In this document: positions 9,579-23,955 of the stretch, in pieces
Layout of the letters: every line of letters begins with the position of its first letter
How positions within the stretch are numbered: position 1 is the first letter of the stretch
Source: Aureobasidium sp. EXF-3400
Taxonomy: Eukaryota > Ascomycota > Dothideomycetes > Dothideales > Saccotheciaceae
Reading direction: 5' to 3'
Assembly: GCA_024195585.1 (NCBI GenBank)
Contig: SWBL01000024.1
Span: forward strand, 186,001 to 250,000
Length of the DNA: 64,000 nt
Translations under genes and position numbers: made by a program
The notes under the pieces: model-generated
Told to the model about the DNA's origin: nothing
Databases searched by the model: none
Seen by the model: only the letters and a program-made list of their open reading frames with translations

Positions 9579-11948
9579 CTAAAACGTAGAGAAGAAAAGG
9601 CCAAGCGAGGCAAGAACAGCCCCAAGAATCAAAGACACTGAGTGTGGCTTTGAAGCAGAAGCAGCGCCGGTGTACAGGGCAATGGAGGCAGATGTGACAG
9701 CCGAAGTGGCGGCACTGCTCTTTGCTGTTGATGTAGCGACAGCAACAGCAGTTGAGTTCTTGTTGGGCATCACAATGGTGGTAGCGTCAAGACCCTGGGA
9801 GTGCACTGCTGGAGAGTACCCAGACACCACTGATGAATCTGAGTAGCTTGAGACCAGTGCGATGATGGAACTACTGCTTTCAAGAGTGGAGGCTACCGCT
9901 TCTGTAGTGGCCGAAGACGAGGAAGCAGACGGAGCAACGGAAGCGGAGAAGCCACGGGTGCTAGTCATGGTCTTTCCATCAGCATTGTAGGTTCGAGTGC
10001 CGCCCACGGTCATGAAAGCGACGTATCCGGATCCAGGGATGATCTTTGAGCTCAGGATTGAGCTGCCTGGCAACGCACCTGAAACAGCTACAGAGTTTGA
10101 TTGAGCGGGGATAGTATCTGCGACAGACACAGAGCTGGAAGCGATGCTACTAGGCGATGCCTCAGACGCAGAGACAATGCTCGAAGTGGCCTGTAGACCA
10201 CCTTCGCTTGATGAAGCAGCAACAGGACAGACTATGGTGTAAGCCTTGACAACCTCAGTCTGATAAACAGTCTTTTCGGAAGCAGGACAATCCTTGACGC
10301 TTGAGGGACAAGCCGTCACAGTCTGAGTGGATGTGCTGTACAAAGTTGAGGTGGTGTATGTAGTGTTGCTGATAGCGGTCTCCATCGCGGATCCAGACAT
10401 CAAAGCATGAACATCACTAGATCGTGCCACCTGAGTTGAAGAAGCCGCCTGCACAGTCAAATATGTGACAATTGTGTTTGTAGCGAGGAAAGTCGATTTC
10501 TGAGAGGCAGGACAATTTGTGACCTCAGGGGAACAAGCTGTAACGGTGTACACGTCGGTGATGTATCTAGTCAGAGTGACGGGTGCCTGGGATTCATGGT
10601 TCGACGGAGATGCGGAGATCATCTGTGCGCTAGCAGAAGTTGACAAGGCGGGGACCGCAATGACTACAGATGCGCTGCTGGTGAGATACGGCATTTGAGC
10701 AGAGTTCGAGCTCGAAGTATTCTGGAAGATTGGAGAAGACGAAGCGGTGGCTCGGATGTTCGAGCTGATTGTTGTGTTCAAGAACATGGGTGATGGCGAA
10801 GCGGAGCTTGAGATCAATGTGCTGACAGTAGTGTTCGGAGCTGCTGATACAACGGAGGAGGCTCTGTCGGGAATGATTGAGGAGAGTGAAACATGAGTGC
10901 TTGTGTAGTTCGACGACGACGGGTTAATGATTGTGGCGTTGCTCACAGGCAAGACAGCGATTGGCACGGTAATGTTGCTGGCATTGACAGCGACAGGTAC
11001 AAGAGTTTGAGTCGTGACATTAGAAGAAATGATAGGTGTTGACAAGGTGATCGAGCTTGTAGTGGTGGCATTGATGACGTTTGGCACCAGAGTCTGACTC
11101 GAGGCGTTTAGAGATATCTTGGAAGTTGATGAAATGATCAAGCTTGTGGTCGTGTTTGAGACCGAAACGAAGGACAAGGTCGATGTAGCATTAGCCAAAG
11201 GATAAATGATAGTAGCGGCAGCTGCACTACTGGTAGTGTTAAGCGGGATTGCAGAAGAAGATGAGAAAGCAGTGCTCGTGGTCGAAGAGCTCGATGTAGA
11301 TGGGTCCGGGATTGAAACAGTGATGGTCTCCACATAAGTAACCTCGTACGTTGAGGTGTAGACAACAGCTGACGTTTCAGCGACAGGGTAGTAATTGGTC
11401 GTGGTTGCTGTCGCAGTGACCTCGCATGGGTTGGTCGTATATAAAGCGATAGCGTTGTTAGTGTACCCGTTTGTCGTAGAAGTGAGAGACAGATCTCCGT
11501 TCACCAAGAAGTACTCCGCAATACCCCCGACACGCATCACATTGATTCCCGCGCACTTAGATACAGGGATGTTGAGACTGTTCAGAGCAGCACAGATGCT
11601 GACTGGATAGTTGTATGCTCCTACTACATTAGCGTAGGCACGGATAACGGTACCTCCAACGAGCGATGCAGAACAGTGTTGCTGCCAGAACTGTCCTGCA
11701 GACGACCAGACACTTTCAGTACAAGACGACAGATAGTATTGTGCAAGCGTTGGTGCTGTGGTTCCAACAGCGCATGTCGTAGCTACGGACGTGATCTCGG
11801 CCACTCTCGTGATGGTAGATGTTGCAGTCTCGAAGCTTGTCGCGGTGACGGTGCTGGTTGCAACACCCATTCGTGTGCTGAGAGTAGAGACTGCATGGAC
11901 AGACTGCGCTGTTGCAGCTAGCAAAGCTGCAGTCAACGCGAATTTCAT
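9579..11948 (-). CDS. Ser/Thr-rich GPI-anchored cell-wall protein (adhesin-like)
   Basis: A single exon of 789 aa. The ATG at 11948 starts a signal peptide (MKFALTAALLAATAQSVHAV); the frame stays open further upstream but that part is hydrophobic and unrelated. A roughly 170-residue N-terminal region with paired cysteines (CTESVWSSAGQFWQQHC, CAALNSLNIPVSKC) is followed by a long Ser/Thr/Val-rich stalk with many N-x-S/T sites. Two copies of a cysteine cassette, TVTAC..V..CPAS.K, occur (ITDVYTVTACSPEVTNCPAS and STQTVTACPSSVKDCPASEK), a motif common in fungal wall proteins. The C-terminus is a GPI signal: small residues and Ser followed by SLILGAVLASLGLFFSTF. It probably acts at the cell surface in adhesion or wall structure. 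No ligand-binding domain is recognised. Confidence 0.85.
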   Translation of the reverse strand: MKFALTAALLAATAQSVHAVSTLSTRMGVATSTVTATSFETATSTITRVAEITSVATTCAVGTTAPTLAQYYLSSCTESVWSSAGQFWQQHCSASLVGGTVIRAYANVVGAYNYPVSICAALNSLNIPVSKCAGINVMRVGGIAEYFLVNGDLSLTSTTNGYTNNAIALYTTNPCEVTATATTTNYYPVAETSAVVYTSTYEVTYVETITVSIPDPSTSSSSTTSTAFSSSSAIPLNTTSSAAAATIIYPLANATSTLSFVSVSNTTTSLIISSTSKISLNASSQTLVPNVINATTTSSITLSTPIISSNVTTQTLVPVAVNASNITVPIAVLPVSNATIINPSSSNYTSTHVSLSSIIPDRASSVVSAAPNTTVSTLISSSASPSPMFLNTTISSNIRATASSSPIFQNTSSSNSAQMPYLTSSASVVIAVPALSTSASAQMISASPSNHESQAPVTLTRYITDVYTVTACSPEVTNCPASQKSTFLATNTIVTYLTVQAASSTQVARSSDVHALMSGSAMETAISNTTYTTSTLYSTSTQTVTACPSSVKDCPASEKTVYQTEVVKAYTIVCPVAASSSEGGLQATSSIVSASEASPSSIASSSVSVADTIPAQSNSVAVSGALPGSSILSSKIIPGSGYVAFMTVGGTRTYNADGKTMTSTRGFSASVAPSASSSSATTEAVASTLESSSSIIALVSSYSDSSVVSGYSPAVHSQGLDATTIVMPNKNSTAVAVATSTAKSSAATSAVTSASIALYTGAASASKPHSVSLILGAVLASLGLFFSTF

Positions 11949-13082
11949 GATGAAAAGAATGCCGGACAACAATGATCCGTAGTAGGAAAGCAAATAAGTG
12001 ACAAGAGAAAGAAAAGCAGATGTATAATGGTTCGTGAGGGATTGTAAGAAGGATATAAAAAGAGAGTAAAGATTGATTCGTGCGAGCAGACAACTGATGA
12101 ACAATAGCCATAAAAGGAAATTCGATGTCCACCAAAAAGGCCGAAGATGGTCTACCTCTCAGCAATAGAGCCAGAACTAATAGGTTGAATTTTCCTCCAG
12201 AGTGAGGCGTATTGTTACTTACTCAGATTCTAGTCAATAGCGTAAGCCACGCTTGACTTCAGGGCTGCACATCTAAGAAACCTAGTCTCTCTTCCGCGTC
12301 GCAAACTTGGACGAAACAGCTATGATGATTACCCCAACAGGAGAAGGCCATACTGTAAGCTTCTGGCGACTAACGCTTGCTCTGTAGATCCACGGTTGTG
12401 TAGAATTGGCCGCTGTGTTCAGGAACTACTGTTGTCGATGGAGAGGGCAAATCCATACGTCGCAAAGCTCTGACACCGGTCATCTCCGCCGTCAAGCCAC
12501 GAGCTGAGTGACTTCATTTCCGCCATGAACTGTGTTGCTGTGAGATGACTTTCTCAATGATCAGAATTGCAAGATTTGTCAAAGGCGACATCGCGAATGA
12601 CCAGGTTGACTATATAAGAGCATATTAAGGTGTGTGAGGTGCTTGCCATGCAACGGCGAAAACATGCAACGGCGAAGATCTTCTAGCAGCTTCATTGGAT
12701 ACCGAAGATTACCCAGGATATCGCTGCTGATGACACCCTGCTCTGATTTAGAAAAACTACCACTACAACAGACTCCAGGATGAGTGTGGATAAGGTTGCT
12801 GTAAAAGGGCTTTCTATGCTGTTCGTTTGTCTCAACTTGTGTAGGCATGACAATCTTGGCAGTAGAGGGACTCTAATGTGTCATAATTCTCTCCCATCTC
12901 AAGCTCTGTGCTGCGCATGCATGTGCTGCAAGCCAAGTCCGATATTGAAGCCTGGGTTCATCACCATTTTAAGACGACAAACAGCAATGGAACAGGAATA
13001 CAGGAAGAAAGATAAGAAACAAAAACGTTACATTCATTCATAAGCTAGCATTTTACTTTGACGGTGGGGGGTGTATCATTAT
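11949..13082. other. Intergenic, no gene recognised
   Basis: 1,134 bp between the wall-protein start and the katG stop. A TATA-like run on the minus strand near 12053-12061 lies about 105 bp upstream of the wall-protein ATG. The remaining frames are short and unlike any family I know. Confidence 0.4.
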
Positions 13083-17006
<3,924 letters not shown>

Positions 17007-19154
17007 CTAGATTTCTCTACACCACTTGGCCATCATCGTACCCAACTCAACCTCCGCCTCCCCAATCTCTTCCAGTCTGACATCAACCCTAAAAGCCCCC
17101 ACCTTGCCCTCCGCCATGACCAATTTCCTTCTTTCTAACCCTTCCCAAGCAGTTTTGCACACTTCTTTACTCCACACCCTGCCGACCGCACCTCCAACAG
17201 CCATTTGCCCAGACGCCGAAGCGGCAATCTTTGCTTTGGAGGCCAGAGACACGTATTCGGCGTGCGCGAGGGCAAAAGTGACGGTCTCGGTATCGTGGAT
17301 AATGGTAAGGCGAGCAGCAGCAATCAGAAGAGCGAGTTGAAGCGTAGAAAGCGAGGCCAGAGCAGCCAATTTCGAGTCTGGAGGTGTGAGGAGGGATAAA
17401 AATGTCGTATCGCTGAGATGATTGAGCAAATCTTCTGCTTGCACGGAAGAGCCAGAGGTGGGTAAAGTGCTGACCGCCACCAACATACTCGTATGAAAAG
17501 CCCTCACGCTCTTATTCAAGTAATACAACCCCCTCAAATGCGTATTGAAGCTTTCAGTAGTAAAAAGATCATTGACAATCTCTTTCCACACCATCTTGCC
17601 CTCTTCAGACACATCTTGTGCAGAAGATGGCAACAAAGCATTCTGACACATTTCTCTGAAAGCAGAGAGGTTGGCGGCCGATGACAAATGCACATATCGG
17701 TGTGAGAATCTACTCTTGACTCTTTTCTCCAGTTGCTCAACGACATCGAATCGAGTAGTGGTGCCGATGACAGCAATAGGAGCTTTTCTGCTCTGCGCAA
17801 TGTCGAAGAGATTGTAGAGTAGAGTTTGACGTGGATGCGTCGTAAACAGATCAAACTCGTCAAGTACGAAAACGACGGACTTTGTGACTTGATCGGCGCT
17901 CCTTCCCAATTCTTCAGGATGAGAGAGTAAGGCCAGAAGGGTGGTCAATGTATCTGCGGCATTCTGCGCTGTGAATTCGTCTTCGGCATCAGCTTGCTTG
18001 CCGAGCTGGCGCCAGATGTCTCGCAAAGCGATCTTGTCGTCTGTGTGGATGAACCCATTGAGTCTGACTACATGAAACAGGTCTGGGTTTTGTAGGTATT
18101 GAGCTTGCAGAATCGTGTCCAAGACGGCGGATTTTCCGGTCCCGCGGGCGCCGATGATGAGGATGCTGTTGCTTTCTCCAGCTACGATGGTTTGATCCAC
18201 CACAGAAGCAATCTTATCGTATTCGGAGGACAGACCGACGAAAGCAGGATGTGTCCGTTCTTGCAACTGGTCGAGGATTGCAGATTGGGTAGCTTGAAGA
18301 TCGCTGCTAGAGATGGAGAGATTGGCTGAGGCGTTTGTTTGTGTGGGTTCGACGTCCAGATGTATCATTGCTTTTGGTAGTGGTTTCAGAGGGCTGGAGA
18401 TTGGTTTGCGTGGAGTAAATTGAGGTTGTCTTGTGCCATTGACGTCCAAGAGCATGGGACTCATAGCACGATATTGAGGTTTTCTGGCAGAGGCGAGCTT
18501 GGAAGGACTGACAGGCCCATCGTCTTCAGTTGTATCCACGTCCACGATGGGATGTTTCCTGGGTCGTCCAGGTTTCCTCTTTTCAGTCGTGGGCGGCGCT
18601 TGCACCTTGACAGGAGAAAGCGTCGCTCTGTCTCCCTGCACTTCCCTTCTGCTCGCATCCTGGATATCTCTCATCTGGTCCTCTAGCGTGCGCTTCGGTT
18701 TCCGCTTCGCCGCCCTCTCCAACTGCTCCTGCTCAAACGACTCCCTCAGCTTCTGCGACAAAGTCTTGATCTTGACACTCTTTTCCAGCTCTTGTAGCTC
18801 CGGTTGTGAGGGAGCAGGGGTACCATTGGATCCGTTCTTGACAGGAGGCTTTTGCGGCGATTGGCTCGCTGCAATCTTTGCATTCAGCCGAGCCATCAGA
18901 CCGCCAATCTTGGTGTTGCTCTTGGTGGCAGACATGGGCGCAGGCCGCGGCGTAGGCTTGGAGGGAGTGAGATTCAGTGATGAGGGCGTAGCGACACTGG
19001 CAACGCGGATGGTGTCGCGGACTTCATGTTGGTCTCGTCGGGGAGTCTTATTGGCGGCGGCGGCAGGCGGTGGAGCTGTTGTTGCTGTGGTGCGTTGCGG
19101 GCTTTCTGCTATGGTCTCGAGCTTTCGGCGCTTTGGTGAGCGTGGCGACTCCAT
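17007..19154 (-). CDS. ORC4: Origin recognition complex subunit 4
   Basis: A single exon of 715 aa. Orc4 is an AAA+ subunit of the ORC ring that marks replication origins and loads the MCM helicase. The C-terminal 420 residues hold the AAA+ module: Walker A IIGARGTGKSAV (about 334-345), Walker B VVFVLDEFDLF (about 427-437) and the sensor segment IAVIGTTTRFD, followed by a winged-helix tail. The first 290 residues are a disordered basic region with Ser/Pro-rich segments (ESPRSPKRRK) and one AT-hook, KRKPGRPRKH near 192-201. In Schizosaccharomyces pombe Orc4 binds A+T-rich origins through nine AT-hooks; a single hook here is seen directly, a DNA-binding role is inference. Confidence 0.93.
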   Translation of the reverse strand: MESPRSPKRRKLETIAESPQRTTATTAPPPAAAANKTPRRDQHEVRDTIRVASVATPSSLNLTPSKPTPRPAPMSATKSNTKIGGLMARLNAKIAASQSPQKPPVKNGSNGTPAPSQPELQELEKSVKIKTLSQKLRESFEQEQLERAAKRKPKRTLEDQMRDIQDASRREVQGDRATLSPVKVQAPPTTEKRKPGRPRKHPIVDVDTTEDDGPVSPSKLASARKPQYRAMSPMLLDVNGTRQPQFTPRKPISSPLKPLPKAMIHLDVEPTQTNASANLSISSSDLQATQSAILDQLQERTHPAFVGLSSEYDKIASVVDQTIVAGESNSILIIGARGTGKSAVLDTILQAQYLQNPDLFHVVRLNGFIHTDDKIALRDIWRQLGKQADAEDEFTAQNAADTLTTLLALLSHPEELGRSADQVTKSVVFVLDEFDLFTTHPRQTLLYNLFDIAQSRKAPIAVIGTTTRFDVVEQLEKRVKSRFSHRYVHLSSAANLSAFREMCQNALLPSSAQDVSEEGKMVWKEIVNDLFTTESFNTHLRGLYYLNKSVRAFHTSMLVAVSTLPTSGSSVQAEDLLNHLSDTTFLSLLTPPDSKLAALASLSTLQLALLIAAARLTIIHDTETVTFALAHAEYVSLASKAKIAASASGQMAVGGAVGRVWSKEVCKTAWEGLERRKLVMAEGKVGAFRVDVRLEEIGEAEVELGTMMAKWCREI

Positions 19155-19478
19155 TGTGGCTTTGGTTTGCTGTCTTTGTTATGGCATTTGGTCGAGTCAA
19201 AGACGCCAGAGATGTCCAGTGTTGATTGTTGATGTTGTTTTGTCAAGAACTTTCGTCATGGCTGCACGACGCTGTGGGGAAACCTTCAATGTTGGACCTC
19301 GCCGAAGCACAATTACACAAGTCGCCAACCAGACATGAACACATTTGAACACAGTTAAACCCAAAGACTTTGGAAGAAGATGCAGTTTCATATCTTCTGA
19401 CTCGACAAAACCGACCACCTTCTCCATGCAATGCAAGACATTCCAGCAACGCCCATGTAGCCCACGCCCCCAGAAATG
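19155..19478. other. Short intergenic region 5' of ORC4
   Basis: 324 bp hold the ORC4 5' region and the NUR1 3' end. Nothing else is recognised. Confidence 0.35.
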
Positions 19479-20882
19479 CTAATACCTTGATGAATCTCTG
19501 CGCTTTGCCTCGCTCAATCTCGCAAATCTCTCTGTCAATCCTCCTTCCTCGTTCACCGTCCTCTTCAACGGACTTCCTTGTGATCTGCCATCTGGCCTCA
19601 ACAACTGTCGGTTCGCACTCTTGCGCAACGGACTGGCAGCATGACTGTACACTCCTAAGCTTCCTCCGTCTCCCACTCTCTTGATCGGGCTGGGCGGTCT
19701 TTCGCGCGCCAATGACCGAGTCTTGCCGGGCGTGTTGAACACGTCCGTCGGCTCGTGTGTTGCTCCAAAAGACGACATTGTGTTTGTGTTGAACGATGAA
19801 ACTGTACTATAGCTTCCAAACGTAGGCTGGAGCGAAGGAGTTGTCGCGCTTCTCGGCAGATTCTTAGTCGGCGAGGTGGCATATAAGGCTTGTGGGTCAT
19901 CTGTGAGGTGACTGGCGTAGGCTGGATTTGGGTTGACCTTGAAACCCTTGTTGATGACAGTGTGTGGTGTGTAGACGTCGACCTCTCTTGTTCTGATTCT
20001 GGCTCCTCCAGGGCTCGTGGCCGTGTCTCTTGTCTGCGTGCCGACATCGCGCACCGGGCGGTTCATGTTGGGGTGGACGAACTTGGTGTCGTACTCGTTC
20101 ATGACTTCCTTGTGGATAAGGGTCGAGTCTTTTGCCTGCTGGACGAAGAATTTCTTGAAGAACAACAGCTGCACGCTCAAGAGAGCAGCGAGGAGGATTG
20201 TCGTGACGAAAGTGACCGAAGGACGAGGGTCGGCAGGGCTGGTAGGTAGAAACAGCCAGTAGACAAGGACATGGCCGGGCGAGAAGAGAGCGAAGAGTTC
20301 GAGGTTGAAGGGCTTGGGGTCCCAGACGCTGACTTCCCAGACGTCATTGTGCTGATCGGGGTGTCGTCGCGAAAAGACATTGTTGGAGGAGATGATGGAC
20401 GAGAAGTATGCGAGCGGCGAGGCAGAGGGAGACGAGTCGACGCGCACTCGGCGAGCCGAGGGAGTTGATGGCGCTTGGTCAATAGAGCTTTCGAAGAGGC
20501 GGTACTTGCGTGAGCGGGTGAAGGTGTAAAAAGCGTTGAACAGCGATGCGAAAGCGAGGAAATGCGCGACGAACGAGAGCTAGAGAAACAATCAGAGAAG
20601 GCGCGTGACAGCGGGAGAGAAAGCACCCACAAACCAGTAGAACCAGCCGCTCTTGGATTCAAACTCGCCAAAGATGTCGTAGTCTTGGTTCTTCTTCAGA
20701 CTCCATCTGGCGCATGCAAAGACCAGATTTGCCGTGATGCCAATGGGCAATCCCCAGTCGCGTAGAGCTTCATCCAGAGCGCTCTCGTGCAGTTCCTCGG
20801 CGATCCAGAGAAGAAGGTCGTAGGGGTTGAGGAAGGCCTTGATGCGCTCGGACAGCGGAGCTCGACGGATGATGGGCGGCAT
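19479..20882 (-). CDS. NUR1: Nuclear rim protein 1 (Nur1/DUF2418 family)
   Basis: Exons 20631-20882 and 19479-20579 (51-bp intron, GTGGGT...CTAG) give 450 aa. The ATG at 20882 matches the conserved N-terminus MPPIIRRAPLSERIKAFLNP. The family signature YDLLLWIAEELH..ALD, GLPIGITANLVFACAR and the SGWFYWFLSFVAHFLAFAS stretch across the splice junction are clear. Hydrophobic segments also occur at HVLVYWLFLP and FVTTILLAALLSVQLLFF, giving a multi-pass inner nuclear membrane protein. The C-terminal 200 residues are polar, Ser/Pro-rich and probably nucleoplasmic (SPIKRVGDGGSLGVYSHAAS, SPLKRTVNEEGG). In yeast Nur1 tethers rDNA and telomeric heterochromatin to the nuclear rim. It is divergent from VMA7 with only 192 bp between the ATGs. 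Confidence 0.88.
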
Positions 20883-21074
20883 CTTGTTTGAAAACAGGCA
20901 GCTTGCAGCCTCACATGCTCGACCGGCGCAAGGAAAGAAAGTCGCTGTTTGTTTTGCGGCCACTTGGGCAAGGTACAACAGTGACGTCGACAGCACCGGA
21001 GTTCAGCCGCCAACTCGACCTGCATACAGCAGGAGCGACAGCAACAGTCGTCGACAAGAAGTCAACCAGACATC
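20883..21074. promoter_or_regulatory. Compact bidirectional promoter NUR1/VMA7
   Basis: Only 192 bp separate the opposite start codons, so both promoters and 5' UTRs must share it. No TATA box is obvious. Several CAA/CAG-rich runs and a pyrimidine-poor plus strand are seen. Confidence 0.5.
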
Positions 21075-21619
21075 ATGGCTCTTCCGCAATCTGCCTACAA
21101 GGACCGTCAGTTCCTTGCTGTTATTGGCGATGAGGTGATCACGACTTGTCCCGTCATCTACTCGCAGCCTTGTCCCAACTGACGCTCATCCTCTAGGACT
21201 CGGTGACCGGCGTCCTGCTTGCTGGAATCGGAGTATGAAGAAGCCAATGCGCAGACAATGACCAACCCCCTGACCTCGCTGTACAGCACGTTACCGACCC
21301 GCCGGACTCGCAAAAGAACTACCTCGTTGTCGACCACAAGACCGAGACGCACGCCATCGAACAGGCCTTTGACAGCTTCACCCAGGAACGCAAGGACATT
21401 GCCATTCTCCTCATCAACCAGCACGTACGAAGACCTCTCTGTTAGGGAAACAAGTCAAGATGCTCACACCTCTTTCAGATCGCCGACAAAATTCGCAGCC
21501 GCGTCGACACGTACACCCAAGCCTTCCCCTCGCTGCTCGAGATTCCCTCCAAGGACCACCCTTACGACCCCGAAAAGGATAGCGTCATGAAGCGCGTCAG
21601 GAAATTGTTTGGAGAGTAA
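21075..21619 (+). CDS. VMA7: V-type proton ATPase subunit F
   Basis: Four exons, 21075-21134, 21197-21232, 21287-21424 and 21479-21619, encode 124 aa, the usual size of this subunit. Introns are 62, 54 and 54 bp with good GT...AG ends. Subunit F is part of the central rotor stalk of the V1 sector that couples ATP hydrolysis to proton pumping into vacuoles. Diagnostic segments: [25 protein letters not shown] (a 36-bp micro-exon), [34 protein letters not shown] (across a junction), [18 protein letters not shown] and a basic C-terminus RVRKLFGE. Confidence 0.95.
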
Positions 21620-21787
21620 ATTGATACCCGCACGATACCCCTCAAGTCGAGAAAACGAACACATTATTACTTGCTATACATACTACAATGCTCAAATGCT
21701 ATATGGACTTCAATGCTTCGTCTCGTTCCCATGATACATGATGCAACCTCGCTTGTTTCTCCTCTTCTAGCCTCTTGGTCACACAAT

Positions 21788-22441
21788 CTAAGCGACAACC
21801 TCGACAGCACCACCTCTCTTGAAGATGACGGTAGCGGTCAAGCAGGTGATCTTGTCGTTGTCCTTGGTGTAGACATCGGCGAGGACAGTGTACTTGCCCT
21901 GCAAAAGTCAGTCAGCATGCATCTCCCTTTCTTTACTCAAGAGGGCAAACGTACCGGAGGAATCTCCTTGGGGAGATCAACGTCCTTGGTCACCTCCAAT
22001 GGACCCTTCTTCAGAGGACACTCGAGATCGACATTCTTCAGGTTGTCGCACAGGTCGGCTTCCTGGTTGATGATGCGGATCAAGCCATACTTGACTTGCA
22101 AATGCACCTTTGCGCCCTCCTCAATGTCCTCGGACAGAACACCAGAGGCCTTGATAGACAGCGTGACGCCACTAAAAACACGCCAATAAATAAGCTTCTG
22201 CAGTCGCGATAAGAAACTTGAACAGGGAGACTCACGCGGAAGGAGGGTTGGGAGACAAGTCGACCTTCTCAATGGCGAGAATGTTGTCGGTGGGGGCGGC
22301 GCAGAAGAGCAGAGGGTTGTCGCCTGGAACGGGGAACTGTTCTTCGAGCGCGTGCTGCGAGTCGCTGCCGACGAAGCTGAGACTGCGCGCCGATGCGCTG
22401 GCGGACAGAAGAGCGGCGCTGAAAAGACCGAGGAACTTCAT
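21788..22441 (-). CDS. NPC2: NPC2/ML-domain sterol or phospholipid transfer protein
   Basis: Exons 22236-22441, 21955-22171 and 21788-21898 encode 177 aa. A signal peptide (MKFLGLFSAALLSASASA) leads into a single ML domain: NPLLFCAAPTDNILAIEKVDL, PNPPSAGVTLSIKASGV, INQEADLCDNLKN, DLECPLKKGPLEV, PPGKYTVLADVYTKDNDKIT and CLTATVIFKRGG. The cysteines fit the disulphides of the fold. Fungal members (Npc2p; PG/PI-TP) carry sterols or phosphatidylglycerol/phosphatidylinositol, mostly in the vacuole lumen. It is convergent with VMA7, about 170 bp apart. The ligand preference cannot be told. Confidence 0.9.
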
Positions 22442-22901
22442 GTTGGTGTTTTGGGACGTGAGATTGTTTGTGAGCGAGAGAAGGTTCAATCAAGAGGTCG
22501 AGATGCGCGTGTGTCACTGGACGCTCGCCGTTGGCGATGATGCTGGCCTTGATGCACGTGTCGCTAAGTGGCGTTTCATGGTTGCCTTGGCACCGCCTCT
22601 CCGCATTCGTCTGCTCCCCACGCCGCCGCTGTTTCGTTCTTTCCTCCGATGGCTTTGACAATTGACACTTCTGCCAGAGGAAGACCGTCATCAGATGCTA
22701 CTTCCAACACTTTTTCACGATCAGCTTTTGAACAAACGCGAAAGAGCTTCCTTTCAGTGCTTCTTCACATATCCCCAAGTCATCACGAGCAAAACCATGT
22801 CTTGATCAAGTCTTTATTCAAGTGCATGTCCTGCAGCACTCTTGCTGTCATGATACTAATTTACAGACACGTCGTGGTCATCCACATCGACAGATGCCAT
22901 C
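22442..22901. other. Intergenic, no gene recognised
   Basis: 460 bp hold the NPC2 5' region and the 3' end of the next minus-strand gene. Nothing else is seen. Confidence 0.35.
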
Positions 22902-23362
22902 CTACTTGTCTGCAGGATCAAGAGGTCTCTGGCCCTTCTCCTCGACATTCTTTCTCTTCTCGCTGGCGGGAGCATTGGGGTCTTGCTTGAATGCCTCTTG
23001 CGTGCTGCTATCCTCGCCCTGCTGGCCAGTCGCTGCTCCCTTGGGATTGCTGACGGGTGTCTGAACGCTGGCTGTGTCTGGCGATCCGGTACGGGCATCG
23101 GTCGCTCGTGACTGATTGATCTGGTTGGACTCTGGGCTGGAGCTGATTGGGTTGCCGACATTGGATGCGGTGCCGGGGCTGGCTTGTCCGGCGGTCGAGT
23201 CCATGTTTTGCTTGTTGGCGTAGCTACGCATGACTTGGAGCGTGTCAGTGGTTGATCTAAATTGCTGTCTCAGCTCATCTGGAACTCACAGGTTGCAGGA
23301 CGCAAGGGTCGCGACATGCTGATGCGGCTGCTGCGCATGATGGAACTTCTCATGATAGACAT
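22902..23362 (-). CDS. Small hypothetical protein, possibly mitochondrial
   Basis: Exons 23290-23362 and 22902-23233 (56-bp intron, GTGAGT...CAAG) give 134 aa. The N-terminus MSIMRSSIMRSSRISMSRPL is rich in Arg and Ser with no acidic residue, which looks like a mitochondrial targeting presequence. The rest is Ser/Gln/Asn/Pro-rich and acidic towards the end, finishing with SEKRKNVEEKGQRPLDPADK. Similar short proteins ending in a DPADK-like tail occur in other filamentous fungi, but I know of no assigned function. Confidence 0.65.
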
Positions 23363-23955
23363 TTTGATCTTGTAAGTTATGGGCGAAGAGTTGAGCATGT
23401 GTTGTGGAAGGTACGGAAGTTCTGCAGGTACGTGAAGCTCTTCTTGTAGTACCCAGATGGTCATGACGTGTGCATGATGTCGAGAGCATCTTCATCCTCC
23501 AATTTCGCCCATCTCAACTTCGGACTTCATGCATCTGAACACATCTTGCGATTATGGGACAGCCATTTAATTCATGAGAGACCCCAACGAGAAAATCAGA
23601 GGTCATGCTAATCGTGAATTGAAGTGTCGGTGAACGATTGAGTCTCGGCCGGTTGCATCGAATTCGCTGGTAGGCGAACGCAACTCTGTCTCATGTTTCA
23701 TGTAGGTATGCATATGCACATGCAAGCGCTTAGAGACGCGTCGTATTGTGTGGCATAAGTTGCTGCCTGAGTTGGTGGGCATTTCACTCCATTCCAATCT
23801 CTTTTGCTCCTGTCGTGCAATTTTCTTTCCCGTTCTCCAGAGCGAGTCCAACACGACCTGCGTGTATCAAGCAAGCAAGCTCGAGGACAACCGCTCTGGA
23901 TAGTCATTCCCCCTACCCTTTTCTCTCTGTTCAAAGCTGTTCACCCTTACCAAAC
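23363..23955. promoter_or_regulatory. Divergent intergenic region
   Basis: 593 bp between the small minus-strand gene and the first CCCH-type gene. Pyrimidine-rich tracts (TTTCCCGTTCTCC, CCCTTTTCTCTCTG) lie just upstream of 23956 and probably belong to its promoter or 5' leader. Confidence 0.4.
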
